Assembly: GCA_029204225.1 (NCBI GenBank)
Contig: CM055103.1
Coordinates: forward strand, 47,424,458-47,486,457
Reading direction: 5' to 3'
Source of the DNA: Diphasiastrum complanatum
Taxonomy: Eukaryota > Streptophyta > Lycopodiopsida > Lycopodiales > Lycopodiaceae
DNA: 62,000 bases
The translations under genes and the position numbers were made by a program. The notes beneath the pieces were generated by a model. That model was not told the origin of the DNA. It saw nothing but the letters and a program-made list of their open reading frames with translations, and did not search any database. Below, piece after piece: positions 1 to 10,480 of this stretch (position 1 is its first letter; the number at the start of each line of letters is the position of its first letter).

Positions 1-1475
1 GACTCCATGGATAAAGACTAAAGGGTAACCAATCCTATTGTTTCCACATTCAAATGTCAAGCTCAACTTATTTGAAGATCATTAAAGACCTGGCCATCTT
101 CAACATCTTCAACAAATGAGCATTTTCTATAAGTCTGTAGAAATACATTGTGTTTGCAACAGTCTACAAAAATGAATTGATTGTCACACAGTTCGCATTT
201 TTTCCAACTCCCGAAAAATGCCACAATGTTCTGACAGTGATTTCTTTTCATCTATTTTGACGAAGTAACCTATTTGTCAGCTTCGTATTTTTTCAAAATG
301 CAACAATTCAATCTACTTCAACAAATGAACTGGTTGTCGGCTTTTTCGCATTTTTCCAAAATGCGAAAAAAATACGAAAAAATACGAAATGTGACTATTT
401 CGACATCAAGGTCATCTCCTTCACATTTTTCTGAAATGTGAAATATGCGAAGTGTGTCTACTTCGACGAGCAACATCTCCAGCTACTTTCGAAAATATGC
501 GACAAACTCGTCCATGTCAACAACTTCGAGTTGTTTGACCTAAGTACAAATACTTCTTGAGTAGAACGAATTACATAGTTGAAAATTAAACATTTATTCT
601 AATTAATTACAAGGATGCGGTTTATAAATACATCTTCATCACGCATTCTCCGTGATGCTCCACCAACAGAGCGATAGATATCTAGCATCCAAGTTACGCC
701 TCCATTCTGGTTGTAACATTTTGGCATTATTCAAGATTTCAGTGTAAATAGAAGCAACACGTTCTTTCATCTGTTTCTAGCATAGATGTATGCATGTTGC
801 GATTTAATTACACTTTCCTACTGCTTATTCACGCTGGTTCACTCACTCTGATCAGATCACGGACGTCTACGACTCCTAGAATCTGATCAGACGATGGCTA
901 CCTTTGACGCTTGAGGAACATCATTATCATACTGCACCATCACTCTAAAAAATTTTGCACTTAACTTATTAGTGGAACTAATCAGGAGTAATACCACACC
1001 TTATCTAATCTCTTCGGTGGATTGTACTCATATTTATTTAGGTATGAATTGTTTTTAAGATCCTGTTGTGAGAACGCTTGAGCTATGATTATATTTCTGC
1101 ATTTACATTCTTTTAGACCATTCTTGCTTGTAAAAGCCCATAATAATGGGAGAGTTGTTCCACAACTATTTTCTTCTCTCCTCTATAGGCATCCCACCTC
1201 TAACAATATTCAGAACATATGTCCTACTAAGGTCTCTCATACAAAACACCTTATGAAGTTTGGACAAGCTCCAAACCTTCTTTATCGAACTTACGAGTTT
1301 TTGGATGCATCACTTATGCGCAAATTTTGCATGATCTCAGGAAGAAGCTCGACTTCCAGAGTATCAAGTCTATTTTCATTAGCTATGCTACTTTAGATAA
1401 AGCTTATAAGTTGTATGATCCTATGGAGTCGAAGATATTCACTAGCTGGGATGTCATCTTCATCGAACTCTTTCA
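1..1475 (+). pseudogene. Ty1/copia remnant, gag-like leader to integrase C-terminus, left-truncated
   Basis: This stretch is a near copy of 19624-21010, so both belong to one copia family. The recognisable coding part lies at about 1215-1465 in shifting frames: the integrase C-terminal segment, with the copia signatures 'RKKLDFQSIKSIF' and 'KAYKLYDP' followed by a 'DVIF' motif. In the other copy the same segment leads into reverse transcriptase. Here homology stops at about 1470, just after the 'DVIF' codons, and unrelated sequence follows. The upstream part corresponds to the gag region of the other copy but has no long frame. The element is dead: many stops and frameshifts, no RT and no RNase H. 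Domain identity is inferred from motifs and from the paralogous copy. Confidence 0.75.
342..370. repeat. Perfect 13-bp hairpin in copia gag region
   Basis: The arms TTTTTCGCATTTT (342-354) and AAAATGCGAAAAA (358-370) pair perfectly around a TCC loop. The family copy at 19965-19993 has the same hairpin with one pair changed on both arms. Similar but weaker foldbacks of the type 'GCATTTT..AAAATGC' recur nearby at about 180-300 and 430-450. Confidence 0.7.
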
Positions 1476-2739
1476 TGCCTTTCCTTTGCTCTGGCTATGC
1501 TTCTCCCACTGCGACCTACTACAGCCTTGAGGATCAAAGCTTGTGAAGGACATTAGCTGGAAGCATACTACAATGTAAGGTAAGAGTATGAACAGGCTTG
1601 AAGCTAAATGATCTTTCAAATACCAAAGGTTTTTCTGCACTGTATAAGCACTTGATGTTGAAGCTTACTTAGCATATGATAATGCATGATTACATAGCTT
1701 TCTGAATTCAAAAGATATGTGGGAATTTATCACAGTTGGGCGCTGCCCCTGTAGCGAGTTGGATACTAAATCGCAAGCATACTACATCAACTCAATGATT
1801 GTAGCTCAATGTTGATGTATGTGCTTTCATTGATGATTTTTACCACACTTTTAAGCATTGAATGGCATGACATGTTGAATAATAGCCAACAAAGCGCTGA
1901 TGGCCAGACCATCGCGATTAGACACATGGATTGTTTACATATGATAGCACCACTTTTTGAGTAGCTACTGGCCGCGGATCTGAAATGCGACTGAGCAATT
2001 CATTAACTTCTGATTTTTGAGAAAGTACTTGTGCTTTTGAGATATATGCTTGGATAGCATATTGATCACTCGTTCTATACATCATAGAATGCAGTTGGCT
2101 GCCCTATTGCAATACCCACTGCCGCATTGGTAAGCTTCGAGGTTGACGATTACTCAATGTATGACAATGATAATGTGTTGTGTATGAGGATACTAGTACT
2201 ATCCACGGATGATAAGCATATTGCTACTACTTGTATGTCTTCTATGAAGCACTATTGATTACTACGAGCATAATGTTGGTGCAACTAATACCTTTGATTG
2301 CTTGCTGGAAATTTGAATAGGAGGCTGATACTCTTATTACAATGTGATAACTCTTTAAACCATAAGTATGAGCTACGCTTGTCTAAGACAGTTAAGTCTC
2401 TAATAATGTGATGAAGTATTATTAGAATGGTATTTGCCATAACCAGTTCCTTTCGGTATGATTATACTAGTACCTAAGAAGGATATCACCTTGGCTGAGG
2501 AAGATGAGTAGCTCACAAGAAACGTTGTCAACACATATCCAGATATGAAGTTTTGTATTCTTTTAACAATGTGAGATAATGGAATCTGTATAAATACACA
2601 TACGACACAGGGTAGACGTTTAAACATGGTTAAAATGAGTGACTATATGCATAGGATCATTAAAAGCTTGTGCTTCTTCTGCAGTTTTTCATGGTTGTGA
2701 ACCATATCGCATACTGGCTGCAAAAGTTTCCTTCACGAT
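1476..2739. other. No recognisable gene
   Basis: The stretch after the copia truncation point has frequent stops in all frames and no domain motif I can recognise on either strand. It may be old transposon sequence. I see no LTR boundary, tandem repeat or RNA gene in it. Confidence 0.5.
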
Positions 2740-3340
2740 GGCCTTCGATCAGCTACTTCGTGAACTGAGGTGCGGGAGGTGCGGTTGTGGTTCTTCGCTA
2801 GCAAACTGTAATCATTGATGTTGTTGCTTCCTTTGGTTTGGTTCGTAATGAACTGTATACTGAAATCTTTTGGTTCTCTTGGCTTCACTTCGCAATGAGT
2901 CGTAGGTGAGGCCTTGTGGCTCTTCCCTTGCGGTTTTGCCTTCACTTCGTAATGAACCATAAGTGAGGCCTTGCAGTTCTTCTTTGGCGGTTTTGCTTCA
3001 CTTCGTAATGAAGCATAAGTGAGGCCTAGCGGTTTCTCCCTAGATGTTTGTCTTCGCTTCGTTGGCCTTCACTTGTGACCATTTGTGTTGACCTTCGGTT
3101 TGCTTGAAGGTGGGTTGTTTACCTTGGCTTTGCAATGGACCATTTGTGATGCTCCTTCGGTAGCCTGTGATGCGGTTGCTCATTGGTAACCACAACTTTG
3201 ACTTTGCGGTTGCCTTTGGTGGCTTCGTTGAAGTTGTTTGGCAGGGCCTTGCGGTTGCTCATTGGTTTACGTTGGTGCACAATGCGGTTTGTGGCTATTT
3301 GCGGTTTTTGCCTGTGGCATGTGCCCGTGTATTTCTACAT
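2740..3340. repeat. Degenerate minisatellite, roughly 60-70 bp units
   Basis: Phrases such as 'CTTCACTTCGTAATGAA', 'AAGTGAGGCCTTG' and 'GGCGGTTTTG' recur in the same order at about 2880, 2945 and 3000. More diverged units continue to about 3330, where 'TGCGGTTGCTCATTGGT' occurs twice (near 3173 and 3257). Unit length and sequence drift, which fits an old tandem array. The open frames over it are by-products of the repeat. Confidence 0.6.
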
Positions 3341-3359
3341 ATTTGTGATCACAAGCTAA

Positions 3360-4070
3360 AAGAGCTTTTGGGTAGAAACTTGATGTTTCTTCATCCACTT
3401 CAAGGCAAATATGTATCTCAAGCAAATTGTCCTTTTCTTTGCACTTATCACTTGCCATTTCTATTTTTCCTTTATCAAAGGCTTTATTCCTCTTTCATCT
3501 AGTCTCGTCAATGGGAGGTGTGCTACACCTTATGTCTTCATCATGTGGTCCATCTTGAGGTGGTGCCATTGTTTCATTTTCAATGAACATGTTGGATAGA
3601 CCATCACTATCTCTCTCATCGTCTCCAAAATGTGAACCTCATTAAACATTACATCATGACTATAACAACGATATCCTTTTGTTTGTTCATCATACCCAAT
3701 AAAAATACATAATGGCTTCCTCTTGCATTTTACTCCTCTCACTCTTAGGGATGTGAACATACACTATATATCCAAACACTTGTAGGCCATCCACTCTCAA
3801 TTTCTTACCATTGAATGTCTCATGAAGGCACTCTGCCCTTCGGGTCCCTTCATACGAAGTTTTGAAATTAAAGAGCAAAATCCAATGGTCCCTTCAAATT
3901 CGACAGCCACGCTTGAACCAAATGTGGTCGTTGATCTCTGGGCCTAGAAATATGATGGTTAGGACTAATCCATAGGCTGAACCATATTCTTTAAGAAGCT
4001 ATGCACTATTGGCTGCTAGTTCACCACCATTGTTGAACATGCAAATGCTAGAGAGAGAGTTACCAAATTT
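3360..4070 (-). pseudogene. Ty1/copia integrase fragment (core end, C-terminus and linker)
   Basis: Read on the minus strand, a catalytic-core trace ('NNGGE') lies near 4035. It is followed at about 3880-3690 by a stretch containing 'GYIVYVHIPKSERSK', and at about 3760-3530 by 'CIFIGYDEQTKGYR' and a 'HDVMFNE' motif. This is the standard order of the copia integrase C-terminal segment. Stops and frame changes separate the pieces. Downstream (3360-3530) the frame continues weakly where the integrase-RT linker would lie. No RT is present. The family differs in sequence from the copia at 1-1475. Confidence 0.7.
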
Positions 4071-4689
4071 CACCTAGTTCCTCTTGACAAAGCAAGACTG
4101 AAATCTTTTGAAGTCTTTATTCATATTCCAACAAGGTTAAATATAGCTGAAAAGTAAAATATAGTACTGAAAAAGCACCATAAAGCATAATCACGTTCAA
4201 GATGTCCAGCTGATACCTGCCACCATCCCACAACACAAAACTGTATGAGTTAGTACAGTGGGAAAAGACAGGTGTCATAGCTGAGCGTCAGTTGTTATCC
4301 ATGTCAAGAAGAAGCTATACCACTTAGCAACATAAATAACATTTGAAGATCATAGTCATGTCTTCCCAAATAGAAGAAAGTTTTTTTAGCCATAGGCCAA
4401 GCCCTAATATTACCGTATCAGGGCTTCTGCCAAGTTGATTAGTTTATGGGTAGTTGGTCCATATCAATTGATATTATTTTTAAACAAAGTACGAACAGTT
4501 TTAACTATCTATATTCTATTTAGCTAAAAGACCTGGTGTGGACACGTGTGCTAGTGTTAGGAAAAAGCCATGCTGTTCTAACCCAAGTGAGCCTTGTGAA
4601 ACAAGGTAGGTTACACACTATTGTCCATACTTTTGAGCATATCCATGCTTTCCAGTCGTATCTCACCAAAAGTCTAATGTGACACTTAT

Positions 4690-5787
4690 TGTTGCAAGGT
4701 TTTTCCCAGTCTCAAAAGCTCTGCCAAGCAGCCTAACCTTTGAGCCTGAGAAGAACGTAAACTGGCCTTTCCTATAATTCTGTTCTGTATATTCACCCTG
4801 CCTGTCAGAGGATGAATTAAAGGCTTTGAACACTTTGTTGTTTATGAATGAGCACTTGCCAATGGAGCAATTAACTCCGTTATGGGGCAAGCCATGGTGA
4901 ACAAATTCAGATTTGCGATGCAACACAGTTGCTCGATTTTCAAGGTCCTAAGGGCTGTAACCAAATTTAAGGAAGCTAATCTACTTGCAAAACTAGAAAA
5001 CTTAGACTAGCATGCCACATTCCTCATAAAAAAACAAGAAAACTAATTTCTACAAGCATTCAAGAATCGAGATGTTCCATCTTCTTGATTCTTGAAGTTT
5101 CCAAGAAACTCAAGAAACCAAAACGTAAATGAATTTGCAAGATGTATACCACATTATTGGCTACAAATCTCTTGGATGCTTGCAACCTACACTAATCCAC
5201 CAAAACAGAGAGGAAATCTAATCCACAACTAGGAAAGCAAGAAAACTAATCCCACTCTAAAGTCCATGACCACACACAATATGAATGGAAGGGCATGATC
5301 ATAGGGGCATCACTCAAGAAAACCATCATGATCAAGGAGCTTAGTGTAGCATCAAACTCATGGAAAATCTTCTTATTAAGCATAGAGTAGATACAATGCA
5401 AAAAGATCCTCTTCACAAAGAGGGAGTCACTTAAATAAACAAGAGAGCTCCTTAGGTGGCATCCTAGTGGCATTTCCACATTACACAAATTACAAGTGGA
5501 ATAATGCTCTCCACTAGAGGTCACCATCAAAAGGTGGCTCACTCTACTTACATTTATTACTTTGCCTAGAAATACTAGTTTCTATATGGTCATTCCATCT
5601 TTTGGGATTCACCATGAGGCTTACACAGTTCTTGTTTGTCATTCCTAACTAGCATTTCTCGGCTCTCATACTCAGCTCTCAGTCTTCGTTCGTCTCATCT
5701 TCTCAGAGACCTCCTCGGTCTAAGGTATGAGGTGCTCTTGGGTAGCTCTATCCGAGTATCTTGGGGATTCGTTAGAATTAGCCAACA
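4690..5787 (-). mobile_element. Solo LTR, 1098 bp, with perfect 5-bp target duplication
   Basis: On the minus strand it starts TGTTGGCTAATTC and ends CCTTGCAACA, the TG...CA ends of an LTR. CTTAT flanks it on both sides (4685-4689 and 5788-5792). Unit B has the uninterrupted site near 8200, which confirms the boundaries. The body aligns with 57215-57990 on the plus strand, including the phrase 'GAGTGAGCCACCTTTTGATGG' and a 'TTATTTAAG' TATA-like box. No internal region is present, so LTR-LTR recombination removed it. The open frames inside are not genes. Confidence 0.88.
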
Positions 5788-5965
5788 CTTATTCGGGTGG
5801 GGTTAAGTATTGTCGTGGTTGACTGCTATGAATACGTAGGCATTAGGGCACATTCGTACCATAGTAATCCATACAACCTGTGTATAGCATATGCAGTGAC
5901 CGGTTATGTATGGTTATGTTTGGTTCTAAGCAAATTCATGCTATACAAAACACTTGTTTCAACCA

Positions 5966-5977
5966 TGGTATCAGAAC
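5966..5977 (+). promoter_or_regulatory. Primer-binding site, tRNA-iMet type
   Basis: TGGTATCAGAAC differs at one base from TGGTATCAGAGC, the site complementary to the 3' end of plant initiator tRNA-Met. It follows an LTR-like segment ending in CA. The equivalent site in unit B (8297-8308) is more mutated. Confidence 0.65.
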
Positions 5978-6856
5978 TTCACTACGGATAGGTATGGTTT
6001 ATTGTCAATGAGGGATTTCCAATGTTTTTACCAGGTATTAGAGAAAATTCGTGCCATTCGTATCCTTATGTAAAAACTTCATATCTTACGCATATTCATG
6101 CTATCTGAGAACGTTATATTGGAAACCCTACGATTTGGTTTGGGTATGAATTATTCAAAAATGGTGTGAAAGAGTTGTTAGATTGGTTTGTAAATATGAT
6201 TCAAAGGCATATCTTTATACTCATATATATGTCATTATATATGAAGCAAAATGTTGTGAATAGAGGTAGATATTTGAGTAAAACGGAAACAACCATCTCA
6301 TGAGTGTTACGAGAATGTAATGAAACCACGTTCATGATGTGTGTGGTTTGTATATAACCTAGAAATTCTCAAAAGATATCATACCTGGATGATCGTAGAC
6401 GTGGTTTCTTGAGAGGAAGCCATGTTATTTCCATGAATAGTTTGTTTGAACACAACAAAAAAGAATAGTCTTTATCTCATAACTTCGTTTAAAAATCAAA
6501 TAAATGCCTAAACAACTTCAAAAGAGTGTTCAAACCCACTTGTTATAATATGTTTCAACAAGTGACGTACCTTTATGGAGACTTAGTAATGCACGGTTCG
6601 AATTCGAATTTAAACGAAAGTGGTAGTAGGCCATGGTAACAAAAAATGCTACATTACCAGAAGGCATAGATGATAATTTAGGATAAAACTCTCTATGAGA
6701 TAAGCAAAGCATTTGAAAAGACATGTTGAGATACCATTTGAGTACTAAATTAAGTAGCAAATCATTGTCCACATAGCATTAGATCCATAAGCCTTGTTCT
6801 AAACAAACTTGCAAGCTTCCTACTGTTTCGGAAGTAAGTAAACTGGAATTTCTTCA

Positions 6857-6885
6857 ACCTACTGTCCATCGCTAGGATAGGAGGT
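6857..6885. repeat. Short hairpin with TCGC loop (unit A)
   Basis: The arms ACCTACTGTCC (6857-6867) and GGATAGGAGGT (6875-6885) pair at 10 of 11 positions, counting one G-U, around ATCGCTA. A related smaller hairpin with TGTCC/GGACA arms lies at 6933-6949. Confidence 0.6.
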
Positions 6886-7035
6886 ATGTCAACCAAAAAA
6901 ATTTCAAGAAGAAAAATTGTTTTTGAGCCTACTGTCCCATCGTTGGACAATGGCCACCCCTATTTGGTTTCAACTCCATATTATCTAGCATGTATGTAAG
7001 CTACAAATGAGCACCAATCCTTTGGTTTGCATCGC

Positions 7036-7184
7036 TGCCTGGTAGGCAACAACCAATTCATCAAAATTTGTTGGTAAAGACATTTCGTGGTCAAACTCGC
7101 TGCCTATGAAGTAGAAATCACCACTTCATAAGTGAAGGAGATGAGGAATGGTCCATCGCTGCCTATGAGGCAAATGGATCCATT
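7036..7184. repeat. Two further short hairpins of the same motif family
   Basis: At 7036-7048 TGCCT and AGGCA pair around GGT, preceded by ATCGC. At about 7147-7184, AATGGTCCAT pairs with ATGGATCCATT with one bulged base. It encloses an inner TGCCT/AGGCA hairpin, again containing CATCGCTGCC. They share the CATCGCTG core with the hairpins at 6857, 8638 and 8701. Confidence 0.5.
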
Positions 7185-8637
7185 TTTTTGAAGCAAAAAT
7201 GTGATGAACTATCCATCGTGGACAACGAGCCATCATAGCAATAATTCAGCATACATTTTGCTTAATGTGAGAAGCTATGAGCAAACATGTCATAAAGCAT
7301 TAATCTGAGTGTGTAAAGCAACACAAGATGCTTGTATTGAAATGAACTAGAGAAGACCTCTTACCATTTTGTAGCTTCCAGAGGATGTAAGTATCGTAGG
7401 GCACAATCTCAAGAGGAACAAAATGGAGAATCCTTCTTCACAAAGTGTAGTGAAAAATGATAGTCGCAATTCCGTCATATATAGTGGTTTAACACGAGAC
7501 TTCCTAGAAGGTACTATCTTGCCTTGAGAGTGAAGCAACAAATCCTATTCCTTCAAAAGAGGGAAAAGTTTTTTTTGAAAAGATATATCATAAAAGAGGG
7601 AGAAATTCTGAAAAGATATATTGTAGGTTAAGGGTGATGTTTATTTTGGACCTTATAAACTTGAAGTGTCAAAAGCTAGTTGTTGTTCAGTGGTATGGTA
7701 GCATAGCAAGGTGTGAATAAACAAAGAAGCATCCATGAGAGAGAGATACAAGACTGCACTAGGTTCCTCTTGACTAAGCAAGACTGAAGCTTTTTAAAGC
7801 CTTTATTCATAATCCAACAAGGTAAAGTATAGTTGAAAAGTAAAATACAGTACTAAAAAGCAACATAAAGCATAACCACTTTCAAGTCGTTTAGTTGATC
7901 CGATAATGTCTTCCCAATCCGATAGTGTTTTTGGCAATAGGCCAAGCCGTTATATCACCATATCAAGGTGAGTGCCATGCTAATCATTACGGTGAGTTGG
8001 TCCATATCAGTTCATTTTTAGTAATAATAGAGTATGAAAAGTTTGAACCATTTTTAATTTTCTTAGCCAAAAGTCTTGGTGTGGACACGTGTCCATGCCA
8101 TGCTAACCCAAGTGACCCATACAGAGCAAGGTATGTCACGCACCATTGTCCATACTCCTGAACATATCCATGATTTTCAGTTGTATCCCACCAAACGTCT
8201 AATAGCACTTATTAGGGTGAGTTTAAGATTTACTATGCTTGATTGTATGATTGTCTCTACGCAAAGTCATGCAATATAGAAATCATAAATCAACCATGGT
8301 ATACGGACACCACTTTGGATAGACATAATTAATAATGAGTGAGATTTTTCCAACGTTTCTACAAGGTATTAGGACAGATCCGTGCCGTTCTAACCCTTTC
8401 ATAGAAACTACATATCTTACGCATATTTGTGCCATCTAAGACCATTATATTGGAGTCCCCACTGTAAGGGTTTTTCTTGACAGAGGTTTTTTAAAGAATC
8501 AATTAGTTGCTCAACTTTATGGATGTAGTATCTTTTACTTTAGTCATTCAAAAAAACAAATTGTTGAAGGTATGACAGAATGCTTCTCCCTTTCTTGTTT
8601 GTGCTTCCTAAAAAAAATTGATAACGAAAGGTCATAC

Positions 8638-8671
8638 CTTGCTTGTTGTCCATCACTGGACAACAAGCAAG
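8638..8671. repeat. Perfect 15-bp hairpin, TCAC loop
   Basis: The arm CTTGCTTGTTGTCCA (8638-8652) pairs without mismatch with TGGACAACAAGCAAG (8657-8671) around the tetraloop TCAC. It is the strongest member of the hairpin family in these leaders. Confidence 0.85.
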
Positions 8672-8700
8672 TTTACTTATAAGTTCATAAAAAGTGATTG

Positions 8701-8730
8701 CTCCTATTGTCCATCGCTGGATAGTAGGAG
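8701..8730. repeat. 13-bp hairpin, TCGC loop
   Basis: The arm CTCCTATTGTCCA (8701-8713) and TGGATAGTAGGAG (8718-8730) pair at all 13 positions, two of them G-U, around TCGC. The outer stem sequence is unrelated to the hairpin at 8638, while the inner TGTCCA/TGGA part and the loop are shared. Confidence 0.8.
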
Positions 8731-8837
8731 TGTTGTAAGCAAAGAGCGAGTAGGTACAAACTGTTTGTTGTCCATTGCTGGCCAGGTTACACCTCAACCT
8801 TGGAATCCATCATTAGCCAAAGGAAGTGTATGCAATC

Positions 8838-8853
8838 TGTCCATTGCTGGACA
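8838..8853. repeat. 6-bp hairpin, TTGC loop
   Basis: TGTCCA and TGGACA pair around TTGC. Weaker relatives with the CCATTGCTGG or CCATCGCTGG core occur near 8770, 8950, 9055 and 9650. Confidence 0.55.
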
Positions 8854-9278
8854 TGTACAAATTTTCAAGAAGGCAAAGATAAAGCCTTTCTATTGTTACC
8901 CATACTAAGAAGCAAGTAAAGCATTTAGATGAAAATGCGGATAGTTGATTCATTGCTGCCACACAAGAATTTCCACAATGGGATGTGAGAAAACAATATG
9001 CTACGATCACGGCCAGTGAGGCACGTTTCAAATTTTCTACTAGAAAGCATGATCTCTCCATCGCTGGCAGGTTAACATTTTACCATAAAAAGTTGAAACA
9101 AAGACCTCCTTTGTTGAGTATACTTAACCATATTTGAGAGCAAACCTACAAAAGCATCATACTGAATGCTACAAGTATTATAAGAGCGAGCCATTGTAGT
9201 AAAATGGTAAATGAAAAAGCACTTACCATAAGAATTCGTTTGCCAAATGATGAGCTGATAGGGTGCAATTGCAGTAGC

Positions 9279-9382
<104 letters not shown>

Positions 9383-9693
9383 GAAATCTTAACAATGTAG
9401 TGTAGAATACTCGTCGAAAACTGCATGCCTCATAATGTCATACAGTGTAGTTTCTAGGAAGGTTTGAGTGGGAGAGGGAAAACAAATTTCCCTCCAAATA
9501 GGATTTTAAAATTGAAAAAGTCTTGTAGTGTTTTTTTGAAACTTTCGGTGGGAAATTCCTTTAGTCAAGTGAAAGCCAATTTGTATGAAAGTTTAGAAGG
9601 CTACTTGGACCTTGTATTTTTTAAGAGGTAATGTGTCAGTTGTTGTCCATTGTTCGATAGCGAAGCAGGGTAAAGGTAAACGAAGGAGCATCC

Positions 9694-9695
<2 letters not shown>

Positions 9696-9737
<42 letters not shown>
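9696..9737. repeat. (GA)n microsatellite, 42 bp
   Basis: Perfect GA repeat at the end of unit B. Unit A ends at the same point with only a short GAGAGAGA run. Confidence 0.95.
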
Positions 9738-9739
<2 letters not shown>

Positions 9740-10104
9740 CACTAAATGATAATTATATTCACTAAGCATATGCGTGGGTAACCATGTAAGCTAGCTAATA
9801 GGTTACATGTGGTCTGTGTGCTAGGTGTATTTATTGCTTGTAGATTGAGTCTTGTAGGCATAGTTCTTGTTAGTTTCTAAGAGTAGTTAATGGTCTATGT
9901 AGGGTTGATGTTATAGGTGTACCATCATGTAGGTCCACACTTGGTAGCAATATATTGAAATTTCATGGAAGATAAGGTAATAGAAGTTTGTTTTCTACTA
10001 TTCCATAAAATAGGACCTTTATTGAGCAAAAGTAGAAGACTAGTTGTAGACTTCTTTGTATCCACATCCCTTGCATACTTCTATAAGACTAATACTACCA
10101 TATG
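9738..10104. other. No recognisable gene
   Basis: AT-rich stretch between the GA repeat and a copia RT fragment. It may be older copia internal sequence, but I see no motif to prove it. The frame 9965-10174 runs out of frame with the RT that follows and is not a separate gene. Confidence 0.4.
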
Positions 10105-10480
10105 CAGCAATAGTAGATCCGAAAATCCATCAAATGAATGTCCAAAACACATTCTTGAATGGAATAACAGATGAAGATATATAGATGTACCAACCTAAAG
10201 GCTATGAGCTCAAGGGTGAGGAGCACATGGTGTGTAATCTCCATAAATTTTTGTATGGACTCAAGCAATCACTGAGAGCATGGCTTGATAAGATCAACAG
10301 GCTTTACTCCTAGCTCGACTTTCTCCAATGTTTAGTACAAAGGATCCGGAGTTGGTAATTCTTTTGTCGTTATTATAGTGTATGTTGATGACTCTTTACT
10401 CTTCAGTCTTAACATCAAGCTAATGAAAGATGCCAAGAGAATGCTATCAAATGATTTTGAGACTCTTCAAAAGACACACT
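10105..10480 (+). pseudogene. Ty1/copia reverse transcriptase fragment
   Basis: It opens with a degraded 'Q.TFLNG' motif (part of the palm region), then 'YMYQPKGYE' and 'LYGLKQSLRAW', the usual copia order. A shifted frame then carries a trace of the Y-V-D-D region near 10380. Stops break it and it ends near 10480 before RNase H. Intact copia RTs are about 250 residues; roughly half remains. Sequence of different composition follows. Confidence 0.7.

Larger units (their letters stand above)
4074..7735 (+). mobile_element. LTR-plus-leader unit A, interrupted by a solo LTR
   Basis: Unit A aligns with unit B (7759-9737) in the same orientation. Both begin 'CTAG.TTCCTCTTGAC', share 'GGTGTGGACACGTGT' and a PBS-like site, and end in 'GCATCCATGAGAGAGAGA'. 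In A the segments 4074-4689 and 5793-5965 form the LTR-like part. They are separated only by the solo LTR 4690-5787. The leader runs 5978-7735, carries several small hairpins and has no gag frame. A is longer than B in 4200-4370, so A gained or B lost about 150 bp. The lack of a coding region suggests a truncated or non-autonomous element. Exact LTR starts are not certain. Confidence 0.6.

Noticed and set aside
4663-5542. Two minus-strand frames of 87 and 98 residues
   Set aside because: They lie within the solo LTR, which is non-coding.
6857-9070. Hairpin array as a CRISPR array
   Set aside because: Spacing is irregular, there is no constant repeat over about 12 bases, and the context is a plant retroelement leader.
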